Shown: positions 1-5,482 of the stretch, piece by piece | How positions within the stretch are numbered: the first letter of the stretch is position 1 | How the letters are laid out: each line of letters begins with the position of its first letter | Source of the DNA: Pontiellaceae bacterium | Lineage (GTDB): Bacteria; Verrucomicrobiota; Kiritimatiellia; Kiritimatiellales; Tichowtungiaceae | Assembly (NCBI GenBank): GCA_025457785.1 | Contig: JALOTS010000170.1 | Location: 1 to 5,572, forward strand | Direction: 5' to 3' | Length of the DNA: 5,572 nucleotides | Translations under genes and position numbers: made by a program | Notes under the pieces: generated by a model | Databases searched by the model: none | The model's input: only the letters and a program-made list of their open reading frames with translations | What the model was told of the DNA's origin: nothing

Positions 1-54
1 CAGTGCGAAAAACTTTTTCTTAAAGTCATGCAGGCTTTTTATCACAACAGATGC

Positions 55-66
55 CGCTTTAAAGCG
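55..66. repeat. Perfect 12-base palindrome CGCTTTAAAGCG
   Basis: The sequence is its own reverse complement, centred about 113 bases upstream of the helicase start. It could be a dimeric regulator site or a chance AT-rich palindrome. I do not recognise a family consensus. Confidence 0.4.
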
Positions 67-90
67 ACAAACTCTGTTTTTTCGCAGTTT

Positions 91-107
91 ATGTCGACCG
101 CCGACAT
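91..107. repeat. Inverted repeat ATGTCG-N5-CGACAT, possible operator
   Basis: Perfect 6-base arms (91-96 and 102-107) surround ACCGC. The geometry, two half sites one helical turn apart, is typical of dimeric transcription factors. Nothing T-rich follows, so a terminator is unlikely. The regulator is unknown. Confidence 0.4.
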
Positions 108-120
108 TTAACATTAAAAA

Positions 121-138
121 CCAGAAAAACCGTTCTGG
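121..138. repeat. Inverted repeat CCAGAA-N6-TTCTGG, possible operator
   Basis: Perfect 6-base arms (121-126 and 133-138) surround AAACCG. The repeat lies just upstream of the weak -10 candidate at 159-164, overlapping where a -35 region would sit, so a bound regulator could block or recruit polymerase. No T-run follows the right arm, which argues against a terminator for an upstream gene. Confidence 0.4.
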
Positions 139-172
139 CTGTTCCAAAATCCACTCTGTATAGTCTGCGCAG

Positions 173-2878
173 ATGCCTATAAAATCCAAAGCTGAACAGG
201 ATGAAACACAGTTTCCTTCCCTGAAGTTCCGTTTCGACTGGCGACCGTATCAAAAGCGGGTGCTGGAAGCGATTGAACACCATTTAAGCGATCAGCGGCT
301 GCATGTGGTGGCAGCTCCGGGCGCGGGAAAAACAGTACTCGGTCTGGAGATTTTCCGACGTCTGGAAAAGCACACGTTTATCCTCTCCCCCACCCGCATC
401 ATCCGCGACCAGTGGCTGCAACGTCTGACCGACTTCTGCGATACGGACGATCCGCTAAGCATGGACTGGGTCAGCAACCGGCTCAATAATCCGCAGATTC
501 TCACCTCCATTACCTATCAGGCCCTCCATTCAAAATCGCGCATAGATGAAGAAATCGACTCCGATGAAAACGAAGACGACGACGAAACCGAAACGGAAAC
601 CGTGGATGCCGCCTTTGTCCTGGAAATCTTTAAGCAGCACCGGGTACAGGTCATCATTCTGGATGAAGCACATCACCTGCGGACAGAATGGTGGAAAGTG
701 CTGGATCAGCTCTGCGAAGCGATTCCCGAACTGATTATCGTCGCTCTCACGGCAACACCGCCCTATGACTCGAAGGCCCCCGAGTGGAAACGCTACACGG
801 AACTCTGCGGTCCGATCGACGAAGAGATTTCCGTGCCCGAGCTCGTTAAGGCCGGTACACTTTGCCCGCATCAGGACTACATCTGGGCCGTCGATGTGAG
901 CCCGTCTGAAAGGCAACGAATTAAAGTCTATGACGATCAGGTGAAACAACTGCTGAATCATCTGGTGAACGATGAAACCTTCTGCACCTGCGTCCTTGAA
1001 CACCCGTGGCTTGATGAAGAACCGGATGAGGCAGGTGTCTATAACGATCCGCAGGCGGCAATGGCACTGCTGATTTTTCTGAAACATAAAACAGGCAACC
1101 CTGCGCCGAAACTCTGCGCAATACTGGACATTTCCGGCAAGGATATCCCGGCGCTCACCCGGACGTGGTGGCAGATCCTGCTCGAACACCTGCTGCTTCG
1201 CGGCAGCGTCAAACAGTCTGCCTCCGCTTTGGCCTATTATGACGAATTAAAAAAACGACTGCGTTCGCTTGAACTGCTAAGGAAAAATGAACTGTCGATC
1301 ATGCGCTCACGGCGGCTCGAACGATCTCTGGCGCTGAGCGGACAGAAAGCAAATGCCTGCCTGCTGATTCATAAGCTGGAAATCAAGCAGCGCGGCGATG
1401 ACCTTCGGCAGGTGATCTTGACCGATTATATTCGCGATGAAGCGCTCAGCATGGCCAACTCGCTTGGAACATCCACCCTCGGCGCCTGGCCCGTTTTCAA
1501 GACTCTCTGTGAAAAATCATCGATTCCGGCGTCTGTCGCCATGCTGACCGGACGGATGAGCATCGTACACGAAACGCTGGTCGAAAGCCTGACGATGGCA
1601 ACAGAGGAACATAAGCTGGTTTTTACACCATTCGATCCATTGCCCGGCTATGTGAAAGTTTCCGGCCCGTTAAACCTGCTGACAAACAGCTTTACCTCGC
1701 TGCTGATCAAGGGCCGGATCAAGACGCTGGTGGGAACCGGTGCGCTGCTCGGCGAAGGCTGGGATGCCCCGGCGGTTAACTCCCTGATTCTCGCCAGCTC
1801 GGTTGGCACCTATATGCTGACGAATCAGATGCGCGGGCGAGCCATCCGCATTGACCGGTCAACGCCGGAAAAGATCAGCAGTATCTGGCACCTCGTGGCG
1901 CTCGATGCAAAAAGCGACAGCGGGCTGGGAGATTTTTACGAGCTGAAGCGGCGATTCGAAATCTTTGTCGGCCTCTCTGAGCGCAATTTGAATATTGAAA
2001 GCGGCTTTGAGCGCATGAAGGCCTCTGGACTGGAACCGGGGCCTGCGGGACTCGGCATCAACGCCTGCTTTGCCAACAACCGGCAGATGATCAGCAGGTT
2101 TCACAACATCGCAACGGTTTCCGAACGTTGGAAAAAAGCACTGGCCTCAGACCTGAACTCACGCATCGTTCCATCGGTCGAAACAGAAAATCTTCCGAGA
2201 TTCCGCTCATTCCAGCTAAGGAATACACTGGGACACCTGCTGTTCCTTCTCATGAATGCGCTCGGCTGCTGGCTGAGCTGGGGCGAAGTCTATGCCCGCC
2301 AAAAGGGACCATTTTTTGCCATTTTCATTGTCACCGGAATTGGAACCGCATGGATGGTCCTGTCCCGGTTCAGAGAAACTCTTTCTGTACTGCGTATCTG
2401 CCTGCGGCATCTGCCGGTCGACGGGGCCCTGCGGCAGATCGGAGAGGCGCTGTGCAGAGCACTTTGCGAAGCCGGCATGATTGAAACCCCGTTCCGCCGG
2501 TTACACATTCACGCGGTCTGTGCATGGGACAAAAGTTATTACCTGAGCCTGAGCGGCGGCACCTATTACGAATCATCCTTATTCGCGGACGGACTAGCCG
2601 AACTGCTGGGGCCCATCGACAACCCGCGCTATCTGGTGATTCGCGAAGGAAACTTCCTCGGGCGCAAGCGAGACGACTATCATGCCGTTCCCTTCCGACT
2701 GGCCGCAAAAAAAGAGCTGGCCGAAATCTTCTACCGCGCCTGGGTTCGCCACGTCGGGCCCTCTGACCTCATCTACACCCGCAGCGAAGAAGGCCGCGCC
2801 GCGCTGATACACGCCCAGGCCCGGGCCTTCACCGCCGCCTTCAAAGAACAGACCCGCCGCCTCGACCGCTGGCAATAA
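173..2878 (+). CDS. Membrane-anchored superfamily 2 DExH-box helicase, function unknown
   Basis: This 901-residue protein is an ATP-dependent nucleic-acid motor of the SSL2/type III restriction-like SF2 group. Visible motifs are an aromatic/Q-like entry WRPYQ (23-27), Walker A AAPGAGKT (47-54), motif Ia SPTRIIRDQW (72-81), DEAHH (164-168), TATP motif III (193-196), motif V GEGWDAP (527-533) and motif VI QMRGRAIR (552-559). An acidic low-complexity loop lies at about 125-145. A mostly helical insert of about 180 residues (225-405) separates the two RecA lobes, and the second lobe starts near 405. Two hydrophobic helices (about 685-703 and 714-730), flanked by basic residues, suggest a membrane hairpin with both ends cytoplasmic. 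Residues 735-901 form a C-terminal domain I cannot name; no nuclease motif is evident. ATG 173 is the only sensible start: an in-frame TAG lies at 161-163 and the conserved entry motif begins by residue 21. There is no clear Shine-Dalgarno. Helicase identity is certain; the biological role (defence, repair, RNA) is open. Confidence 0.93.
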   Translation: MPIKSKAEQDETQFPSLKFRFDWRPYQKRVLEAIEHHLSDQRLHVVAAPGAGKTVLGLEIFRRLEKHTFILSPTRIIRDQWLQRLTDFCDTDDPLSMDWVSNRLNNPQILTSITYQALHSKSRIDEEIDSDENEDDDETETETVDAAFVLEIFKQHRVQVIILDEAHHLRTEWWKVLDQLCEAIPELIIVALTATPPYDSKAPEWKRYTELCGPIDEEISVPELVKAGTLCPHQDYIWAVDVSPSERQRIKVYDDQVKQLLNHLVNDETFCTCVLEHPWLDEEPDEAGVYNDPQAAMALLIFLKHKTGNPAPKLCAILDISGKDIPALTRTWWQILLEHLLLRGSVKQSASALAYYDELKKRLRSLELLRKNELSIMRSRRLERSLALSGQKANACLLIHKLEIKQRGDDLRQVILTDYIRDEALSMANSLGTSTLGAWPVFKTLCEKSSIPASVAMLTGRMSIVHETLVESLTMATEEHKLVFTPFDPLPGYVKVSGPLNLLTNSFTSLLIKGRIKTLVGTGALLGEGWDAPAVNSLILASSVGTYMLTNQMRGRAIRIDRSTPEKISSIWHLVALDAKSDSGLGDFYELKRRFEIFVGLSERNLNIESGFERMKASGLEPGPAGLGINACFANNRQMISRFHNIATVSERWKKALASDLNSRIVPSVETENLPRFRSFQLRNTLGHLLFLLMNALGCWLSWGEVYARQKGPFFAIFIVTGIGTAWMVLSRFRETLSVLRICLRHLPVDGALRQIGEALCRALCEAGMIETPFRRLHIHAVCAWDKSYYLSLSGGTYYESSLFADGLAELLGPIDNPRYLVIREGNFLGRKRDDYHAVPFRLAAKKELAEIFYRAWVRHVGPSDLIYTRSEEGRAALIHAQARAFTAAFKEQTRRLDRWQ

Positions 2879-2890
2879 CCGACTGCCGGA
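2879..2890. other. 12-base gap between convergent genes, no terminator seen
   Basis: The helicase TAA (2876-2878) and the TAA of the tetrapyrrole gene (complement of 2891-2893) face each other. Neither strand shows a stable GC stem followed by a T-run here or just inside the gene ends; the best stem is only GGCA/TGCC. Termination is therefore probably Rho-dependent, or the transcripts overlap. Confidence 0.6.
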
Positions 2891-5062
2891 TTATCCATAC
2901 TGAATCGTGTTCACGACAACTGATCGAGCCAGTTCGAACAAACTCTTTTCGACCGTGGCCATGGTTCCGGTAACATCCGCTTTGCATCCGACCGCCTCAA
3001 GCGCTGTTTGCGTTGGTTTGCCGATGGCGAGCACCGTTCTCCCGAGCAACCCATCACCCCCCCACTGCGAAACAAACGAGTCAACCGCCGATGCCGACGC
3101 GAAGAACACCGCGTCAAACTCCGGACAGCGGTCATATTCGATCAAGCGATTTTCATAAAGGATCACGTCGTCCACCTCCGCCCCGGCGGCGCGCAATCCA
3201 TCGGCCAGCTCCGGCCCGGCCTTCTGCGAACGAAGCCGCAGAATTTTCCGCCCCTTGACCAGCGGCGCAGCGGCTTCAAGCAACCCTTGAGCGGAAAAAT
3301 CAGATTCCGGCATCAGGTCGCAGCCCAGCCCGATCTTTTCAAGCGCCCGCGCTGTCCCGGAGCCCACACTCATGATTTTCGGAAGCTTCCGGAAATCAGC
3401 CTTTTTCAGGAGCAGCAGCTCCTGAAAACAACGTACCGCCGAGGGCGAGGTCAGCGCGATCCAATCATACGCTTCGAAAGTTTCCAACGTTTCGAAATTC
3501 AGCTCCAGCTTAATCAGCGGACGAACAACCGGCCGACCGCCGAAATCGTGAACGGCCTGAACGGCCTGATCCATCAGCGCTTCACTGCAGGTCAGCAACA
3601 CACGCTGTCCACCCAGCGCGCCAAGCGTGTGATCAAACCCGTAGCGGGCGATTTCTCCGACAATAAAGAGTCCTGCACGAGTCTCCTTTTGTAGCTTAGC
3701 TGGCGTTATAGCCAGTGGAACGGTCATAGACCTTCCCGCCGCAACTGGAAGGTCTTCAACCATTCCCGCCCTGCAATGATTCAACGTTGTTCGAAAAACC
3801 TCTTCACGATCCGACCCGGCTTCAAACACAAAGGCACACGGCGTATCAGGATTCGTTCCGTCTTTAATCATCTCTTCTGCGAGCTGTCCGGCAACGCCGA
3901 CCGCCATATAAAAAACAACCGGAAGCTCTGCACGCGCCGCAGAATCCACCGGAGCGAGTCCGCCGCTCTGCAGACGCGGAGTCATCACGGAAAAACCTCT
4001 GGCAACGCCGCGCCGCGTCAGCAGCATGCCGGTATCCGCCGCCGCCGTCTGCATGGCGCTGATGCCGGGAATGACGCGACTGGCCAGCCCAAAATCTTCG
4101 AGCGCTTCGACCTCTTCGGCAAGCCGTCCGAAAATTCCGGCATCGCCGCCTTTCAGGCGCACTACACGTTTTCCCTTGCGCACCTCATCACACAGCATCT
4201 GATTGATTTCATCCTGCGGCTGACTGTGTGCACCGAGCCGCTTGCCGACATAGATTTTCTGCGCGTTTTCCGGAAGATGGTCCAACAGCGAATCATCCAT
4301 GAGTGCATCGTAGAGGCAGACTTCCGCCGTCTGCAAGGCCCGCAGTCCGTCGAGCGTGCAATGTCCCCCGCAAACCCCCGCGCCGACAAAGGCCACGCTC
4401 TTCACAAACAGACTGCGAATCGCCGTCATGCGCGGATCTTTTTTTCGAAACGTGACGGCCAGCGCTCCCTGCGCTTCGTGGGTTTCGAGTTCGGAAAGCG
4501 GAATCCACTCTGTAATGCGATCTTCAAGACCCAGCCGCTGCATGGCGACACCCGCCATAACCAGCAGATCGAATTTTCCGTCGTCGAGCTGCTGAATACG
4601 CTCTTCGATATTGCCGCGCACCGGGCGCTGTTCCGCATCCGGGAAGCGGCGGGCGGCATAGGCGGCGCGCCGGTCGCTGCTCACGCCAATCACCTTGGGA
4701 TTCAACGACCCGACCAGCACGTCGCGGCGGTCGCCGGAATCCGGCAGCCAGAACCAGTCGATTCCTGCGGGAACCGGATCGGGCAGATCTTTGGCACTGT
4801 GCACGGCGAAATCAATGGATCCGGCAAGCAACGCCTCGTCCAGAGTACGGGTAAAAAAATCGGCGGGGCTTTCGCGCAAATCGGTCGTCCGGTCCACGTC
4901 ACCGGGTGTTATAATTTCCGATGTTTGGAAACGCGGTGAGGACACCGCGTCTACGTTTTCCAAACTCTGGAAAATTCTCTCAAACAGATCCAGCACCTGC
5001 CGGGTCTGCCGGAGTGCCAGCGGACTGTTGCGTGTGCCTGCTTTAAATATTCTGTTAGCCAT
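2891..5062 (-). CDS. hemC/cobA/hemD: Trifunctional HemC-CobA-HemD fusion (HMB synthase, uroporphyrinogen-III C-methyltransferase, uroporphyrinogen-III synthase)
   Basis: This 723-residue cytoplasmic protein would convert porphobilinogen to hydroxymethylbilane, cyclise it to uroporphyrinogen III and methylate that to precorrin-2 for sirohaem or cobalamin. HemC (1-219; 5062-4406) shows R11 and S13, HSAKDLP with catalytic D92, SSDRR with R131/R132, RGN..R with R149/R155, and QGA at 198-200. It lacks all of domain 3, with its cofactor cysteine, and the usual GGKGLF loop. SUMT (about 222-475; 4399-3638) keeps D252, GKR.G.HS.PQ.EIN, LKGGD (303-307), PGIS and YM (385-386). Its SAM loop reads GAGVCGGHC instead of GAGPGD, and about 23 extra residues lie near 430-460. 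HemD (about 485-720; 3610-2903) shows the two-lobed pattern with TSPSAV (538-543) and SASAV (656-660). An in-frame stop (5072-5074) and an AAGG site fix the ATG at 5062. No other tetrapyrrole gene is visible. Family assignment is firm; full activity of the HemC part is doubtful. Confidence 0.95.
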   Translation of the reverse strand: MANRIFKAGTRNSPLALRQTRQVLDLFERIFQSLENVDAVSSPRFQTSEIITPGDVDRTTDLRESPADFFTRTLDEALLAGSIDFAVHSAKDLPDPVPAGIDWFWLPDSGDRRDVLVGSLNPKVIGVSSDRRAAYAARRFPDAEQRPVRGNIEERIQQLDDGKFDLLVMAGVAMQRLGLEDRITEWIPLSELETHEAQGALAVTFRKKDPRMTAIRSLFVKSVAFVGAGVCGGHCTLDGLRALQTAEVCLYDALMDDSLLDHLPENAQKIYVGKRLGAHSQPQDEINQMLCDEVRKGKRVVRLKGGDAGIFGRLAEEVEALEDFGLASRVIPGISAMQTAAADTGMLLTRRGVARGFSVMTPRLQSGGLAPVDSAARAELPVVFYMAVGVAGQLAEEMIKDGTNPDTPCAFVFEAGSDREEVFRTTLNHCRAGMVEDLPVAAGRSMTVPLAITPAKLQKETRAGLFIVGEIARYGFDHTLGALGGQRVLLTCSEALMDQAVQAVHDFGGRPVVRPLIKLELNFETLETFEAYDWIALTSPSAVRCFQELLLLKKADFRKLPKIMSVGSGTARALEKIGLGCDLMPESDFSAQGLLEAAAPLVKGRKILRLRSQKAGPELADGLRAAGAEVDDVILYENRLIEYDRCPEFDAVFFASASAVDSFVSQWGGDGLLGRTVLAIGKPTQTALEAVGCKADVTGTMATVEKSLFELARSVVVNTIQYG
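3380..3391. repeat. Perfect 12-base palindrome CGGAAGCTTCCG inside the HemD segment
   Basis: This self-complementary site lies in the HemD-coding part, where it encodes residues around RKLP. It is 11 bases from a second, longer inverted repeat (3403-3428). It is most likely a by-product of codon choice. Confidence 0.5.
3403..3428. repeat. 26-base hairpin with perfect 11-base arms inside the HemD segment
   Basis: The arms TTTTCAGGAGC (3403-3413) and GCTCCTGAAAA (3418-3428) flank a 4-base loop. The gene's mRNA would fold here into a strong stem. The T-run precedes the stem and the A-run follows it on both strands, the reverse of an intrinsic terminator. The encoded peptide is the leucine-rich helix QELLLLKKA, so selection on protein could explain part of the symmetry. 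Confidence 0.5.
3728..3755. repeat. Inverted repeat AGACCTTCC-N10-GGAAGGTCT inside the SUMT segment
   Basis: Perfect 9-base arms (3728-3736 and 3747-3755) surround 10 bases. They encode residues 436-445, which fall within a stretch of about 23 residues longer than the matching part of E. coli CysG. The repeat may mark an old small insertion, or it may be chance. Confidence 0.45.
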
Positions 5063-5069
5063 AACTGTA

Positions 5070-5073
5070 CCTT
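5070..5073 (-). promoter_or_regulatory. Ribosome binding site of the hemC/cobA/hemD gene
   Basis: On the minus strand the sequence before the start reads TTAAGGTACAGTT then ATG. The AAGG core sits 7 bases before the ATG and overlaps an in-frame TAA (5072-5074). Together these fix the start codon at 5062. Confidence 0.6.
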
Positions 5074-5111
5074 AACCGGAATAAACACCAAAAATCACCG
5101 CGAATCGATCA

Positions 5112-5150
5112 CTATTAACGCGCCACCAAGAGTTTTTACAAGGCATCATA
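5112..5150 (-). promoter_or_regulatory. Weak promoter candidates for hemC/cobA/hemD
   Basis: On the minus strand the best -10 match is TATGAT (complement of 5145-5150), five of six to the sigma-70 consensus but with no good -35 at 16-18 bases. A second option pairs TTGTAA (5136-5141) with TAATAG (5112-5117) across an 18-base spacer. Either would leave an untranslated leader of roughly 40-75 bases. No riboswitch fold, such as a cobalamin element, is recognisable. Confidence 0.2.
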
Positions 5151-5187
5151 GCCGCAAACAAAACGTTAAACCGCGAATCAACCTAGC

Positions 5188-5200
5188 GCGGCAAAGCCGC
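5188..5200. repeat. Short GC hairpin GCGGC-AAA-GCCGC
   Basis: Perfect 5-base arms surround a 3-base loop. It is followed by AACCAAAATA on the plus strand and CTAGGTTG-like sequence on the minus strand, so there is no T-run in either direction. It could be a small structured element or a repeat fragment. Confidence 0.4.
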
Positions 5201-5214
5201 AACCAAAATAAGAA

Positions 5215-5302
5215 TTTAGTCAGAATAATTAAGGTCAGAATGATTTTCACTCAGACATAATTTCCCTCTCTTATTATTCTGACCCAAATTATTCTGACAA
5301 AA
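5215..5302. repeat. Nested inverted repeat of TCAGAATAATT-type units (REPIN- or MITE-like)
   Basis: The outer arms GTCAGAATAATT (5219-5230) and AATTATTCTGAC (5287-5298) are perfectly complementary, and flanking TTT/AAA extend the stem past one mismatch. The inner arms GGTCAGAATGAT (5233-5244) and ATTATTCTGACC (5273-5284) match at 11 of 12 positions; the odd pair is G-T, tolerated in RNA. A third, imperfect forward unit begins at 5251. There are thus three forward copies spaced 15-16 bases apart and two reverse copies. This architecture resembles REP doublets or miniature transposable elements mobilised in trans. No target duplication or transposase is visible. Confidence 0.7.
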
Positions 5303-5311
5303 CAGGTTGTG

Positions 5312-5394
5312 TTGAGGATTAAATAAAAATCGTACATAAAAAACAAGAAAATGACGGATAGTAGTGCGAATGGCCGCAAATAAAAAATCCTCAA
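5312..5394. repeat. Inverted pair TTGAGGATT / AATCCTCAA, 65 bases apart
   Basis: Perfect 9-base arms (5312-5320 and 5386-5394) flank an A-rich stretch; one more base matches on each side if a single A is bulged. The pair follows directly on the 5215-5302 element. It could be the ends of a small degenerate element, but the arms are short and AT-rich enough to arise by chance. Confidence 0.35.
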
Positions 5395-5427
5395 ACATCA
5401 CTTGAAAAAAGAATCTGCAAACAACGG

Positions 5428-5472
5428 CATCGAACCTAATCGATGAACCGCAACGGTTCATGCGTTCGCGCA
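5428..5472. repeat. Cluster of overlapping and adjacent hairpins
   Basis: Three stems crowd into 45 bases. They are CATCGA-N6-TCGATG (5428-5445), ATGAACCG-CAA-CGGTTCAT (5443-5461, perfect 8-base arms) and TGCG-TTCG-CGCA (5461-5472, four-base loop). The first two overlap and so are mutually exclusive. Such a cluster may be the subterminal structure of a mobile element or a structured RNA. No T-run supports a terminator. Confidence 0.5.
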
Positions 5473-5482
5473 GGCTCTCACC

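Larger units (their letters stand above)
1..172 (+). promoter_or_regulatory. Upstream regulatory region of the helicase gene
   Basis: No gene is supported in this AT-rich stretch. It contains three compact inverted repeats (listed separately), a GAAAAA-C-TTTTTC palindrome at 7-19, and a 9-base inverted pair TGCGAAAAA (4-12) / TTTTTCGCA (78-86). A possible -10 hexamer TATAGT lies at 159-164, with no good -35 at the expected distance. If real, that -10 would start the transcript at about 171-173, giving a nearly leaderless mRNA. This would fit the missing Shine-Dalgarno. The density of symmetric sites suggests regulation, but no known operator is recognised. Confidence 0.35.

Noticed and set aside
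530..1189. 219-codon minus-strand frame inside the helicase gene
   Set aside because: Shadow frame: the plus strand encodes conserved motifs DEAHH and TATP in the same interval.
3403..3428. Intrinsic terminator inside the fusion gene
   Set aside because: The T-run is on the 5' side and the A-run on the 3' side of the stem on both strands, opposite to a terminator.
3008..3694. 228-codon plus-strand frame opposite the HemD segment
   Set aside because: Arginine/proline/glutamine-rich shadow of the well-conserved minus-strand gene, with no recognisable domain.
3690..3720. tRNA-like words (GTAGCTTAGCTGG) on the plus strand
   Set aside because: No acceptor stem, anticodon arm or T-loop follows, and the bases are needed to encode the SUMT segment.
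4339..4399. Frameshift as the cause of the odd SUMT loop
   Set aside because: Removing one G from the G-run restores a GD pair but then breaks the conserved TLDGLRAL frame immediately after; two exact compensating errors are less likely than real divergence.
3776..4939. 387-codon plus-strand frame opposite the SUMT and HemC segments
   Set aside because: Antisense shadow of strongly conserved coding sequence; its composition is His/Arg-rich and matches no family.
5063..5220. Cobalamin or other riboswitch before the tetrapyrrole gene
   Set aside because: The leader is short and AT-rich and shows no recognisable B12-box or conserved junction.
5215..5302. CRISPR array
   Set aside because: Units are only about 11-12 bases, occur in both orientations and have no unique spacers of regular length; no cas genes are present.
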